From Streptomyces sp. NBC_00353 (GTDB lineage Bacteria; Actinomycetota; Actinomycetes; Streptomycetales; Streptomycetaceae): a DNA stretch of 64,000 bases. Where the stretch lies: contig NZ_CP107985.1 of NCBI RefSeq assembly GCF_036108815.1, forward strand, positions 5,952,001-6,016,000, in the 5' to 3' direction. Below are positions 7,980 through 17,575 of this stretch, in pieces. A program made the position numbers and the translations under genes. The notes beneath the pieces are model-generated. The model searched no databases, was not told where the DNA came from, and saw only the letters and a program-made list of their open reading frames with translations. Position 1 is the first letter of the stretch. Every line of letters starts with the position of its first letter.

Positions 7980-8951
7980 TCACGGTGAGGAGAGTGCTGC
8001 CGCACGCGTCAGCCGGGCGCCCAGATCGCTCAGGAACTCCACCAGCTGCGCTGGCTGGTGTGCGGTGAACTCGCAGTCGACCAGTGCCAGTCGGAGTGCC
8101 ACCCACTCCAGCGAGTCCGCCATGACCGCACGGAGCCGGCAGCTGTACTCGCCGGTCGGCTCCAGCGGACCGAACGCCGGGGGCAGCCGCGCGGACACGA
8201 ATTCCGCCGGGGCCGCGAAGCTCACCTCGACCGCAAGCTCCGGCTGCCGGCGCCGGATGGAGTCGGTGAGGAAGGCCGCGGCGTCCCCCGTGGGCAGCTC
8301 GCGCGGTGTGAAGCGGGCTCCTGTGGCGAACGGCTCGCTCACCCGGTCGACGCGGAACGTACGCCATGCCTCGCGCCCCAGGTCGTACGCGACGAGATAC
8401 CACCGCCACCCGGTGCTCACCAGCCGGTAGGGCTCCGCCTCCCGTCTGGTCTCGGCGCCGTCCCCCGCCCGGTACGCGAACCGCAGCCGCTCCCGGCCGG
8501 TGACCGCCGACGCCATCACCGTCAGTGTGTGCGGATCGATGGTCGAACCGTCACCGCGGGTCAGCGGCATGGTGGCGTTCTGCAGGGTCGACACCCGGTG
8601 CCGCAGCCGGGACGGCAGCACCTGCTCCAGCTTGGCCAGGGCTCGTACGGATGCCTCGTCGACCCCCTCGATGGCATGCCCCGCCCCTGCCCGCAGTCCC
8701 ACCGCGATCGCCACCGCCTCCTCGTCGTCCAGGAGCAGCGGCGGCATGGCAGCGCCCGCGACCAGCCGGTAGCCGCCGACCGAGCCTCGCGACGCCTCGA
8801 CCGGGTAGCCGAGGTCGCGGAGCCGGTCGATGTCGCGGCGGATGGTGCGCGGGCTGACGTCGAGCCGCTCGGCGAGCTCGCTGCCCGGCCACTCGCGCGG
8901 CGTCTGGAGGAGCGACAGCAGATTCAGCAGTCGTGCCGGGGTATCGGTCAT
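7980..8951 (-). CDS. WYL-domain transcriptional regulator (YafY/PafBC type)
   Basis: This is a 323-aa regulator with an N-terminal DeoR-type winged helix (ELAERLDVSPRTIRRDIDRLRDLGYPV, about 20-50), a central WYL ligand-sensing domain (WRWYLVAYD near residue 190) and a C-terminal WCX-like extension. The ATG at 8951 matches the typical family N-terminus; an in-frame ATG at 8972 with AGGT 9 nt upstream would add seven residues. It diverges from an MFS exporter, and the 61 bp between them contain the palindrome GGTCATGACC. It probably controls that transporter. Confidence 0.85.
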   Translation of the reverse strand: MTDTPARLLNLLSLLQTPREWPGSELAERLDVSPRTIRRDIDRLRDLGYPVEASRGSVGGYRLVAGAAMPPLLLDDEEAVAIAVGLRAGAGHAIEGVDEASVRALAKLEQVLPSRLRHRVSTLQNATMPLTRGDGSTIDPHTLTVMASAVTGRERLRFAYRAGDGAETRREAEPYRLVSTGWRWYLVAYDLGREAWRTFRVDRVSEPFATGARFTPRELPTGDAAAFLTDSIRRRQPELAVEVSFAAPAEFVSARLPPAFGPLEPTGEYSCRLRAVMADSLEWVALRLALVDCEFTAHQPAQLVEFLSDLGARLTRAAALSSP

Positions 8952-8974
8952 GGATCCAGAGTGCCGGTCCATTG

Positions 8975-8984
8975 GGTCATGACC
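8975..8984. promoter_or_regulatory. Operator candidate GGTCATGACC between WYL regulator and MFS gene
   Basis: A perfect 10-bp palindrome followed by a further half-site (TGACCTA) within a 61-bp divergent intergenic region. Its position overlaps where both promoters must lie. Confidence 0.4.
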
Positions 8985-9012
8985 TGACCTAATGGACGTT
9001 TAACTTCTTCAT

Positions 9013-10569
9013 ATGACTTCTTCCGCATCGCTGCCGTCCACGGCGGCCGATCCCACGGTGTCCTCGGACCCGTCGGACCGGCGCCGGTGGTTCGCGCTCG
9101 CCATCGTGATGACCGCGGCCTTCATGGACCTGGTCGACGTCACGATCGTCAACATCGCCATACCGAGCATCAAGCGCGACACAGGTGCCTCGTTCAGCTC
9201 GATCCAGTGGATCACCGCCGGATACGCCCTGGCCTTCGCGGCCGGTCTGATCACGGGCGGCCGGCTCGGCGACATCTACGGCCGCAAGCGGCTCTTCCTC
9301 ATCGGCATCGGCGGCTTCACGCTGGCCTCCGCGCTCTGCGGCTTCGCCGCGAACCCGGAGATGCTGGTCGCCTCCCGCATCCTGCAGGGCGGCACCGCCG
9401 CGCTGATGGTCCCGCAGGTGCTGTCGATCGTGCACGCCACGTTCCCGGCGCACGAGCGCGGCAAGGTCTTCGGCCTCTTCGGTGCGATCGTCGGCCTCGG
9501 CGCGGTCTCGGGACCGCTGCTGGGCGCGCTGCTCACCGAGTGGAACATCGCCGGCCTGGAGTGGCGGCCGATCTTCCTGATCAACCTGCCGGTCGGCATC
9601 GCGGGACTGCTCCTGGGCCGGAAGTTCATCACGGAGTCCAAGGCCCCGAAGGCGCTCCGCCTCGACCTGGTCGGTGTCGCGCTGGTGACGCTGGGACTGC
9701 TGATGCTGCTCTACCCGCTGACCCGCGGGCGCGAGCTGGGCTGGCCGCTGTGGGGGTACATGTCGATGATCGGCAGTGTCCTGGTGTTCGCGGCCCTGGT
9801 GCTGTTCGAGCGGGCGAAGGCGCGCAAGGACGGTTCGCCGCTCGTCGAGCTCTCGCTGTTCCGGGTCAAGAGCTTCGCGGCGGGCATCGCCGTCCAGCTG
9901 ACCTTCGGGATCGGCCTCGGCATCTTCTTCCTGGTCTGGACGCTGTACATGCAGATGGGACTCGGCTGGAGCGAGCTGCGGGCGGGCACGACCGGTATCC
10001 CGTTCTCGATCGCCGTCTCCTTCGCGGCCGGGATCTCCGTGCAGAAGCTGGTACCGCGGTTCGGCCGCAAGGTCCTGCAGGCGGGCGCGCTGCTGATGGT
10101 CGCCGGACTGCTGCTCTACATCTGGGAGTCCGACCGGTACGGCATGGGCATCGCCCCCTGGCAGATGGCTCTGCCGCTGGTCGTCATGGGGCTCGGTATG
10201 GGGCTGATCGTGGCCCCGCTGACGGACGCGGTGCTGTCCGAGGTGCCGAAGGAGCACTCCGGGTCGGCGTCCGGGCTGATCAACACCGTGCAGCAGATGG
10301 GCAACGCACTGGGGCTCGGACTCGTCTCGGTCGTCTTCTTCGGGTCGATCAGCGACCGGCTGGCGCCGCAGGCGATGGGCCCGGCGTTCGTCGAGGCGTT
10401 CCAGCACTCGCTGTGGTGGGTGGCCGGAGTGCTCGCGCTGATCTTCCTGGTGATGTTCGCGCTGCCGGCGCGACCGCGGCAGCAGGTGGAGGGCGGCGAG
10501 GACGAGGTCGTCCAGGACGCCGATGCCACGCCGGGCGAGGTGGCCAAGGAGGCCGCACTGACGCGCTGA
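9013..10569 (+). CDS. MFS drug:H+ antiporter, DHA2 type
   Basis: This is a 518-aa, about 14-TM exporter of the EmrB/QacA type. It has DLVDVTIVNIAIP in the first membrane segment and GGRLGDIYGRKRLF as motif A. The C-terminal tail after about residue 485 is hydrophilic and acidic (GGEDEVVQDADATPGE). The ATG at 9013 has only a weak upstream purine run. A perfect stem-loop terminator follows at 10609-10641. It is likely regulated by the divergent WYL protein. Substrate unknown. Confidence 0.9.
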   Translation: MTSSASLPSTAADPTVSSDPSDRRRWFALAIVMTAAFMDLVDVTIVNIAIPSIKRDTGASFSSIQWITAGYALAFAAGLITGGRLGDIYGRKRLFLIGIGGFTLASALCGFAANPEMLVASRILQGGTAALMVPQVLSIVHATFPAHERGKVFGLFGAIVGLGAVSGPLLGALLTEWNIAGLEWRPIFLINLPVGIAGLLLGRKFITESKAPKALRLDLVGVALVTLGLLMLLYPLTRGRELGWPLWGYMSMIGSVLVFAALVLFERAKARKDGSPLVELSLFRVKSFAAGIAVQLTFGIGLGIFFLVWTLYMQMGLGWSELRAGTTGIPFSIAVSFAAGISVQKLVPRFGRKVLQAGALLMVAGLLLYIWESDRYGMGIAPWQMALPLVVMGLGMGLIVAPLTDAVLSEVPKEHSGSASGLINTVQQMGNALGLGLVSVVFFGSISDRLAPQAMGPAFVEAFQHSLWWVAGVLALIFLVMFALPARPRQQVEGGEDEVVQDADATPGEVAKEAALTR

Positions 10570-10608
10570 GTGCGTCTGTCGGCCGGCCGCGTGCTCGGCT
10601 GCCTGCTC

Positions 10609-10641
10609 GGTGCCCGCACCTCTCGGGGGGGTGCGGGCACC
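10609..10641. terminator. Terminator after the second MFS gene
   Basis: Perfect 12-bp stem GGTGCCCGCACC (10609-10620) with its complement at 10630-10641 and a 9-nt loop, between converging genes. Confidence 0.8.
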
Positions 10642-10697
10642 CTTGCGTGAGGCGCGGGCCCCTTGTGCGTGCTTTGGCGGGTGAGCGCCGTCGCCCG

Positions 10698-11468
10698 TCA
10701 GCAGATGTGCGTGCGGTTCTCCATCGCCTCGCGCGCCGCCTGCTCGTTCCCGTACACCTCGCACATGTGGCGGCCGTCCGGAGTCGCCGTGTGCTCGACC
10801 TCCCACAGGCTCGTCTCGCTGCCGTCGAGAAGCAGGAAGGCGTGCTCGTACAGGGTGAAACCGGCATCCCGCCCGTCGACCCGGCACTGCCGGCCGAAGA
10901 TCTGGGTGATGTGGTGGGCGAAGGCGGCCCGCAGCAGACGCGCGGTCTCCTCGCCCGGCACGTCGCCGTTCTCCGCGCGGCGCAGCACGCGGCGGGCGTG
11001 GTCCGCGGAGTTGTCCGGCGCGTACATCCGGGGCAGCGGCGCCGGCGGCGCGGCCATCAGGACCGTGTGAATCTCCAGGTCCGCCTGCGGGGCGTCGTCG
11101 CCGAACGCCGGCATGTCGGAGAAGCTGCCGGCCAGCCGCGCGGCGGCCACATGGGCGTCGGCCTCGTCGTCGTACAGCTCGTGGTGCTGGGGGCCGGGCC
11201 GCGTCCGCGACCGGGCGCCCGTCGTGTCCTTGGCGCCCCCGTGGACCAGCTCCCACAGGGTCAGGGCCGAGCCGTCGGCCAGCAGATAGGTATGCCGGTA
11301 GGTCTCGCGGTGCAGTACGGAACTGTGATGCGAGGAGTGCAGGGAGCTGCTGTGTGCCAGCGCCGTGCCGAGTCTCTCGACCGTGCAGTCGGGCAGGTCG
11401 AAAGAGTTGAGTGCGCGTCGCAGGAGTCGCTCGAGGTGCTGCTCGGTTGTCTCGTACGGATCGCTCAA
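10698..11468 (-). CDS. Conserved Streptomyces protein (DUF6227-like)
   Basis: This is a 256-aa protein of unknown function. The apparent start is the TTG at 11468, with GGAG 8 nt upstream. The protein contains two similar halves, each with a Leu-rich strand pattern ending in a Trp-Glu pair: LLADGSALTLWELVH near residue 75 and LLLDGSETSLWEVEH near 220. This suggests an internal duplication. The run HSSSLHSSHHSS near residue 40 is His/Ser-rich. No signal peptide or membrane segment is seen. I recall related proteins annotated as DUF6227 in streptomycetes; function is not known. Confidence 0.65.
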   Translation of the reverse strand: MSDPYETTEQHLERLLRRALNSFDLPDCTVERLGTALAHSSSLHSSHHSSVLHRETYRHTYLLADGSALTLWELVHGGAKDTTGARSRTRPGPQHHELYDDEADAHVAAARLAGSFSDMPAFGDDAPQADLEIHTVLMAAPPAPLPRMYAPDNSADHARRVLRRAENGDVPGEETARLLRAAFAHHITQIFGRQCRVDGRDAGFTLYEHAFLLLDGSETSLWEVEHTATPDGRHMCEVYGNEQAAREAMENRTHIC

Positions 11469-11625
11469 GGTGCTGTCTCCAGGCCGTCGCCGCGTGTTAC
11501 CCGATGCGTGCTTAACGTAGTCCCTGGGTCTGACATCGAGACCGGGGTTCCGGAAAACGTACGGCACACGCGGATAGTTCCTGGCGTTTCGTCCGAACTT
11601 CCTTGCGCGGATGGCGAGTCGGCGG

Positions 11626-12732
11626 TCAGCCGGTGCCGTAGAGATCACTGTACGAGGGGTACGCGCCCGCGCCGGGGCGGCGGGATTCGACGCCCTCGGC
11701 CGCCCGTACAGCCTTCACGACGGCACGCGTCAGCACGTCCGCGCCCGCCGTCAGGAGTTCGTTCAGCGCGATCGGGTCGGCCGGGGGCAGGGGCCGCTCA
11801 CCGGTGGCGAGCGCGAAGACCGTGTCCCCGTCGTTCAGCAGGTGTGCGGGACGCACGGCGCGCGCCAGTCCGTCGTGCGCCGTGCCCGCGAGCTTCTGCG
11901 CCTGCGCCCGGGTGAGATCCGCGTCCGTGGCGACGACGGCGAGCGTGGTGTTGAGCGGGGGGCGGGCTTCGGCGTCCCGCGCTTCGGCCAGCCGGCGCCC
12001 GGCGGTCCTGTGGACCTCCGCCGGGGGGTACACGGGCGGTTCGGCGGCTCCGTACTCCCCGTAGAGCACCCCGGTCACCGGATCGACCACCGCACCTGCC
12101 GCGTTCACCACGACCAGCACGCCGACCGTGATCCCCGACGGCAGTCGCACGCTCGCCGTGCCCACACCGCCCTTGAGCCGGCCGGCGACCGCTCCCGTGC
12201 CGGCGCCGACCCCGCCCTCCGCGACCGGGGCACCCGACTCCGTGCCGGCCGCGGCCTCCACCGCGGCGCGGCCGGTCGAGGCGTCCGGGCGGGCCCGCCA
12301 GTCGCCGCCCCGCCCCAGGTCGAAGATGCACGCGGCCGGGACCACCGGCACCACCTGCGACGGATCGGGACCGACCCGCACGCCCCGCCCCTGCTCCTCC
12401 AGCCAGGCCATCACGCCGGACGCCGCGTCCAGTCCGTACGCGCTGCCGCCCGTCAGGACGACGGCGTCGATGCGCTGCACCAGGTTGCGGGGGTCGAGAG
12501 CGTCCGTCTCCCGGGTGCCCGGGCCGCCGCCCCGTACGTCGACGGCGGCGACGGCGCCGCCCTCGGGGGCGAGGACGACGGTGGTGCCGCTCAGCGCGCC
12601 GTCGCCGGACACCCGCGCATGACCGACCCGCAGCCCGGCGACATCCGTCAGCGCGTCCCTCCCGCCCGCGGGGAGGCCGGTCGGCGGCTGCGCGCCCTGT
12701 GCCCGGCCCTGCCCGGTGTGCTGTCCGGCCAT
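11626..12732 (-). CDS. P1-family (S58, DmpA-like) aminopeptidase
   Basis: This is a 368-aa N-terminal-nucleophile peptidase of the P1/DmpA superfamily, which autocleaves and exposes a Ser/Thr nucleophile. Recognisable segments are DVAGLRVGHA near the N-terminus, AVDVRGGGPGTRETDAL, VLTGGSAYGLDAASGVM and the PLNTTLAVVATDA segment near residue 275, where cleavage before a Thr is expected. The ATG at 12732 follows GAGGAG. It lies 10 bp downstream of the LtrA-like gene and is presumably in the same transcript. Peptide specificity is unknown. Confidence 0.85.
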   Translation of the reverse strand: MAGQHTGQGRAQGAQPPTGLPAGGRDALTDVAGLRVGHARVSGDGALSGTTVVLAPEGGAVAAVDVRGGGPGTRETDALDPRNLVQRIDAVVLTGGSAYGLDAASGVMAWLEEQGRGVRVGPDPSQVVPVVPAACIFDLGRGGDWRARPDASTGRAAVEAAAGTESGAPVAEGGVGAGTGAVAGRLKGGVGTASVRLPSGITVGVLVVVNAAGAVVDPVTGVLYGEYGAAEPPVYPPAEVHRTAGRRLAEARDAEARPPLNTTLAVVATDADLTRAQAQKLAGTAHDGLARAVRPAHLLNDGDTVFALATGERPLPPADPIALNELLTAGADVLTRAVVKAVRAAEGVESRRPGAGAYPSYSDLYGTG

Positions 12733-12742
12733 CGTGTGCTCC

Positions 12743-13933
12743 TCACGCGTGGGTCGGCGGGACGGTGGTGGAAGTTGGCCCGCCCGGTGCCGGGCGCCGC
12801 GACAGCGCCACGCCGGCCGTCACGGTCGCGGCCGCCACCAGACCGGCCGCCAAGACCGCATACGTCCCGGCGAACGTACAGGCCAGGATCGCCACCGTGG
12901 CCAGGGGGAGGGGCAGTTGCTCCGCGAGGTCGCGCTTGAAGTGGCGGGCGTGCAGCAGCCACACCGTCAGCAGAAAGACTGCCGCGGGGACGGTCACGGC
13001 GGCCGAGGCGGCCGCCGTCGACACATGGGCCTTTCCGGTGGCCTCCTCCACCGCGACCTCGATGCCCGAGCCGATCGCGGCAGCGGAACCGAAGATCGCG
13101 TAGTGGCCGTATCCCCAGATGAACGACTGCCTGCTGCCACGGAGATAGTGGTGGATCGGCACGGCGAAGTAGATCCACCAGGCGGCGAAGACGATCAGCA
13201 GTCCGCCCGCGGCGACCGGCAGCAGTTCGCCGAGCGCGTCGTGGTTGTCGACCGACTCCTGGACGGCGACCGTTGCCGCGGCGATCGTCTCGCCGAGCAC
13301 GATGATGGTGAACAGTCCGTACCGTTCGCCGATGTGATGCGGATGCCAGCTCGTCCCGCGCTCGCGCTCGGCGACGGCCGGAACCGACAGCTCGCACAGG
13401 GCGAGCACCACGTAGACCGCGGTACGGGCGCCGTTCATGTCGGCGGGCACGAACAGCATGCCGATCCAGCCCAGTTGGCACAGGACGATCCCGATGGCGT
13501 ACCGGTGGGCGACCCTGCGTTCCGCGCCCTCGGAACAGTGGGCCACCCGCAGCCACTGGCTGGTGAGCGCGAGCCGCATCACCACATAGCCGATGACGCC
13601 GAGCGTCCAGTCCCCGTCGTCGAAGGCGCGCGGCACCCCGGCGGCGAAGATGAGCACACCGGTGATCTGGACGAACGTGACCAGGCGGTACAGCGTGTCG
13701 TCGGTGTCGTACGCGGAGGCGAACCAGGAGAAGTTCACCCAGGCCCACCAGATGCCGAAGAACACGGCCAGATAGCCGGCGATCCCGGTGCCGGGATGTC
13801 CCTCGGCGACGGCGTGCACGAGACGGCCGCCCGCCTGGGCGACGGCAACGACGAAGCACAGGTCGAAGAAGAGTTCCAGCGGGGTCGAGGTGCGGTGCTT
13901 CTCGGTGCGGCTGCGGGCGGTCATCCGGGACAT
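12743..13933 (-). CDS. Low-temperature-requirement A (LtrA)-family membrane protein
   Basis: This is a 396-aa polytopic membrane protein. Its N-terminus TPLELFFDLCFVVAVAQ (residues about 16-32) is the hallmark of the LtrA family. The central motifs HHIGERYGLFTIIVLGETI and WIYFAVPIHH are also typical. The family is named after a Listeria gene needed for growth at low temperature; the biochemical role is unknown. The start is taken as the ATG at 13933, with ATG 13924 possible; ribosome-binding sites are weak for both. It appears to be the first gene of a two-gene unit with the P1 peptidase. Confidence 0.85.
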   Translation of the reverse strand: MSRMTARSRTEKHRTSTPLELFFDLCFVVAVAQAGGRLVHAVAEGHPGTGIAGYLAVFFGIWWAWVNFSWFASAYDTDDTLYRLVTFVQITGVLIFAAGVPRAFDDGDWTLGVIGYVVMRLALTSQWLRVAHCSEGAERRVAHRYAIGIVLCQLGWIGMLFVPADMNGARTAVYVVLALCELSVPAVAERERGTSWHPHHIGERYGLFTIIVLGETIAAATVAVQESVDNHDALGELLPVAAGGLLIVFAAWWIYFAVPIHHYLRGSRQSFIWGYGHYAIFGSAAAIGSGIEVAVEEATGKAHVSTAAASAAVTVPAAVFLLTVWLLHARHFKRDLAEQLPLPLATVAILACTFAGTYAVLAAGLVAAATVTAGVALSRRPAPGGPTSTTVPPTHA

Positions 13934-14122
13934 GGGGCCCAGCACAGCAGACCACTCCGGTGGCGGGTGGCGGGACGCGCAGATCGTACGGGGAAAGCGT
14001 CCCGGGTCAAGTCCTGCGCAGCGGAGAGTCGCGCGACCGGCCTTCGTGCCGCTGGGTGACGCGCTCACTCAGCCGGACGTCAAATCAGGACCAACCGTCC
14101 CATCCAGTCCTACGGTGGGCCG

Positions 14123-15262
14123 GTGACCGAGCCCCCAGAAGCCGCAGACGAAGGCGCAACCGCAGCCGCCACCGCGCCGAACCCGGCCGTGGACACGCCC
14201 GCACCGCCCGCTCCCGGCAGCGCCCGCACCTCGGTCCTCCGGTCCGTCACCTCCCGCGCGACCGCGGTCGGCGTCATCGTCTCCGTCCTGCTGATCCTCG
14301 CAATCGTGTTCGGCAGCCGGCTTCTGGAGAACTTCGACTCCGCCCTCCTCCCGTACGCGGTCGCCACGGTCTTCCTCGCCTTCGGTGTCGCCTACCGCTA
14401 CACGGTCTGGGTCTCCGCGCCCGGGGCCCGGCGCCTGTTCAAGCAGGGCTGGCGGAGCTTCTTCTCCATGGCCAACTTCCGCAAGGGCCCTACCGCCCTG
14501 CCGAGGATGACCGCCACCTATCTGGGCTTCCAGAAGTTCCTCGGCGCCCGCTCGCACGCCCGTTGGGCCGCCCACCAGCTGATCTTCTGGGGCTGCATCC
14601 TCGCCTCCCTGATCACGTTCCCGCTGACCTGGGGCTGGTTCACCTTCACCTCCGGCACCGGCTCGGGCCCCGGCTACGAGATGCGCATCTGGGGCTTCAA
14701 GATCATCGGCTTCGACTCGCTGAACTTCCTCGGCTGGCTGATGTTCCACGGCCTGGACATCGCCGCCGTGCTCGTCATCCCCGGTGCCTCCTACTTCCTC
14801 TGGCGCCGTATGAAGGACCGCGGCGCCATCACCGGCCAGCGCTTCGGCTACGACCTCGTGCCGCTGATCGCCCTGATCGTCATCTCCGTGACCGGTCTGC
14901 TGCTCACCTTCTCGTCGATCTTCCTGCACGGCGGCGGATACGAATTCCTGGGGATCCTCCACATGGTGTCGGTGGTCTTCACCCTCATCTACATCCCGTT
15001 CGGGAAGTTCTTCCACATCGTCCAGCGCCCGGCCGCGGTCGGTATGCAGCTGTTCAAGTACACCGGCCGGCAGGACCAGGAGATCTTCAGCTGCCGTCGC
15101 TGCGAGGAACCCATCGACACCGGGCCGTACGTCGAGAACCTCCGCGGCACCATGCGCGATCTCAGCCTCGACTTCGACGAGTGGGCCGAATACTGCCCGC
15201 GCTGCAAAAGGGTGCTGCGCGGCAGCGCCTATCTCTCCCATGTGAAGAAGGGCTTCAAGTGA
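14123..15262 (+). CDS. NarI/DsrM-like cytochrome b membrane subunit of a molybdoenzyme complex
   Basis: This is a 379-aa protein with about six membrane segments after a disordered Ala/Pro-rich N-terminus. Histidines in or next to hydrophobic segments are H151 (WAAHQLIFW), H209 (GWLMFHGLDIAAVL), H280 and H298. The last two are 18 residues apart around IPFGK, as in NarI, DsrM and HdrE, which bind two b hemes. The cytosolic tail has two CxxC pairs (C324/C327, C358/C361) that could bind zinc or an Fe-S cluster. The GTG at 14123 is the start; its stop overlaps the next start (GTGA). The predicted role is exchanging electrons between quinone and the downstream Fe-S subunits. Confidence 0.75.
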   Translation: MTEPPEAADEGATAAATAPNPAVDTPAPPAPGSARTSVLRSVTSRATAVGVIVSVLLILAIVFGSRLLENFDSALLPYAVATVFLAFGVAYRYTVWVSAPGARRLFKQGWRSFFSMANFRKGPTALPRMTATYLGFQKFLGARSHARWAAHQLIFWGCILASLITFPLTWGWFTFTSGTGSGPGYEMRIWGFKIIGFDSLNFLGWLMFHGLDIAAVLVIPGASYFLWRRMKDRGAITGQRFGYDLVPLIALIVISVTGLLLTFSSIFLHGGGYEFLGILHMVSVVFTLIYIPFGKFFHIVQRPAAVGMQLFKYTGRQDQEIFSCRRCEEPIDTGPYVENLRGTMRDLSLDFDEWAEYCPRCKRVLRGSAYLSHVKKGFK

Positions 15263-17568
15263 CCGCCGACCCCCGTCCGGTCGTCCCGCTCGACCCCTCT
15301 CTCGCACCGCCGGGCACCCGGGCCTTCCGGGACGCCGGCGGCATCCCGGCCGACCGGTGGCGCGCCGACCAGGACGGCGAGACGCTCGTCCCCACCCACT
15401 GCTGCTTCTGCGGCGTCCAGTGCGGGATGTATCTGCGCGTCGACCGCGGCGGCAAGGTCTTCGGCGTCGAACCCCGCAACCACGACATCAACCGGATGCG
15501 GCTCTGCCCCAAGGGCATCAATGCGTATCAGCAGGTCAACCACCCCGACCGGCTCACCGCCCCGCTGATGCGCCGCTCCCGCGACGAGGTGTTCCGCGAG
15601 GTCTCCTGGGACGAGGCGCTCGACTTCACGGTCTCCGAGATCAAACGCATCCAGCAGGCCCACGGCAACGACGCCTTCGGACTCCTCGGCGGTGCCAGCC
15701 TGTTCTCCGAGAAGACGTATCTCGTCGGCAAATTCGCCCGGGTGGCCCTCAAGTCCCGGCATGTCGACTACAACGGCCGGCTCTGCATGGTCAGTGCCGC
15801 GGGTGCCAACAAGCTCGCCTTCGGCATCGACCGGGCGGGCAACCCCTTCTCCGACTGCCTGCTCACCGACTGCCTGCTGATCGCGGGCTCCAACGTCGGC
15901 GAATGCTTCCCCGTGATGACCCAGTACGTGTGGGGAGCGCGGGACCGAGGTGCCAGCCTGATCGTCGTCGACCCGCGCGAGACCGCGATCGCCCGCACCG
16001 CCGACATCCATGTCGCCCTCAAGCCGGGCACCGACTCGGCCTTCTTCACCTCCGTCCTGAACGTGGTCGTCGAGGAGGGCCTCACCGACGAGGCGTACCT
16101 CGCCGCCCACGCCACCGGCTGGGAAGAGGTCAGGGCCAAGGCCGCCGAATATCCACCGTCCCGCGCCGCCGAGATCTGCGGCGTCCCCGCCGAACAGATC
16201 GTCCAGGTCGCGCGCACCTTCGCCCGCGCCCCCAAGGCCATGGCCTGGCACGCCCGCGGTATCGAACACCACTCGCAGGGCGTCGAGAACTGCCTCGCCG
16301 TGATCAACCTCTGCGCTGCCACCGGCCACATCGGCAAGCCCGGTGCCGGCTACGGCACCATCACCGGTCAGGGCAACGGGCAGGGCGGCCGCGAGCACGG
16401 CCAGAAGGCCGACCTCCTCCCCGGCGGCCGCTCGATCATGAACGAGGAGCACCGCCGGCAGATCTGCGAGATCTGGGGCATCGAGGAGTCCGAACTGCCG
16501 CCCGCCGGTACCTCGATGATGGAAATGGTCTGGCAGATGCAGCGCCGCGAGATCCGCGGCCTGATCGGCATCTGCAACAACCCCTTCGTCTCCCTGCCCA
16601 ATTACCGGGTGGTCAAGGAGGGGTACGACGCCACCGAATTCCATGCCCAATTCGACTTCTTCCTTTCCGAGACCGCTGCCAACGCACATGTCGTCCTTCC
16701 CGTCACCACCTGGGCCGAGGACGAAGGGGTGATGGCCAACGCCGAGGCCCGCGTGGTCAAGCACAACAAGGCCCAGGACGCACCCCCCGGGGTACGGACC
16801 GACACCTGGGTGATGTGTGAACTCGCCCGGCGGCTCGGCGCGGGCGACAAATTCGCGTTCGCCGACTCACGCGCGGTCTTCGACGAGCTGCGGATCGCCT
16901 CCGCCGGAACCGTCAACGACTACTACGGCATCACCTACGAACGGCTGGAGGAGACCGGCGGCATCGCCTGGCCCTGCCCCTCCACCGATCACCCAGGCAC
17001 CCCCCGGCTCTTCGAGGACGGCAGGACCTACCACCCCGACGGCAAGATCCATCTGCAGGTCGTCGAGTGGCACCCGCCGATGGACCCGTACGACGACGAG
17101 CACCCCATGTCGCTCACCACCGGCCGCACCGTCGCCCACTTCCTCTCCGGCAACCAGACCCGTCGGCTGGGCGCCCTCGTCGAACAGACCCCGCGCCCCT
17201 GGGCCGAGGTCCACCCCTCCCACGGCTTCCGCAACGGCGAACCGGTCCGCGTCATCACCCGGCGCGGCAGCGAGGTCTTTCCCGCCCTCGTCACCGAGGC
17301 GATCCGCCCCGACACCGTCTTCATCCCGTACCACTGGCCGGTCCCCACCGCCGCCAACGCCCTCACCATCGACGCCCTCGACCCCCGCTCCAAGATCCCC
17401 GAGTACAAGGTGTGCGCCTGCCGCATCGAGCACGCCGAAAAGATCGACGAGGTCCCCGCACCTCCCGTCGCACCCGGCCAGGTCGCCTACCCGGAGGCCC
17501 AGGTCTCCCGTACCGACCCGTTGCCGCCCACCGCCCCGCAGGGCCGTGGTACCTCGGAGAGGAGCTGA
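15259..17568 (+). CDS. Molybdopterin oxidoreductase catalytic subunit (bis-MGD, FdhA/NarB-like)
   Basis: This is a 769-aa catalytic subunit of the DMSO-reductase superfamily. An N-terminal [4Fe-4S] site is formed by C48-x2-C51-x3-C55-x27-C83 (ending in CPKG). Cofactor-binding landmarks are GGASLFSEKTYL, the predicted Mo ligand Cys176 in NGRLCMVSA, SNVGECFPVM and GQGNGQGGREHG. The C-terminal domain has LTTGRTVAHFLSGNQTRR and PYHWPVPTAANALT. The start overlaps the cytochrome b stop. The absence of a Tat signal implies a cytoplasmic active site. The Cys ligand and layout fit formate dehydrogenases or assimilatory nitrate reductases, but the substrate cannot be settled from sequence. Confidence 0.85.
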   Translation: MTADPRPVVPLDPSLAPPGTRAFRDAGGIPADRWRADQDGETLVPTHCCFCGVQCGMYLRVDRGGKVFGVEPRNHDINRMRLCPKGINAYQQVNHPDRLTAPLMRRSRDEVFREVSWDEALDFTVSEIKRIQQAHGNDAFGLLGGASLFSEKTYLVGKFARVALKSRHVDYNGRLCMVSAAGANKLAFGIDRAGNPFSDCLLTDCLLIAGSNVGECFPVMTQYVWGARDRGASLIVVDPRETAIARTADIHVALKPGTDSAFFTSVLNVVVEEGLTDEAYLAAHATGWEEVRAKAAEYPPSRAAEICGVPAEQIVQVARTFARAPKAMAWHARGIEHHSQGVENCLAVINLCAATGHIGKPGAGYGTITGQGNGQGGREHGQKADLLPGGRSIMNEEHRRQICEIWGIEESELPPAGTSMMEMVWQMQRREIRGLIGICNNPFVSLPNYRVVKEGYDATEFHAQFDFFLSETAANAHVVLPVTTWAEDEGVMANAEARVVKHNKAQDAPPGVRTDTWVMCELARRLGAGDKFAFADSRAVFDELRIASAGTVNDYYGITYERLEETGGIAWPCPSTDHPGTPRLFEDGRTYHPDGKIHLQVVEWHPPMDPYDDEHPMSLTTGRTVAHFLSGNQTRRLGALVEQTPRPWAEVHPSHGFRNGEPVRVITRRGSEVFPALVTEAIRPDTVFIPYHWPVPTAANALTIDALDPRSKIPEYKVCACRIEHAEKIDEVPAPPVAPGQVAYPEAQVSRTDPLPPTAPQGRGTSERS

Positions 17569-17575
17569 GGCCCGC

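Noticed and set aside
13960..15258. Reading the molybdoenzyme as a 1202-residue fusion
   Set aside because: The extra 433 residues are a shadow of the cytochrome b gene in another frame; GTG 15259 gives the standard N-terminus.
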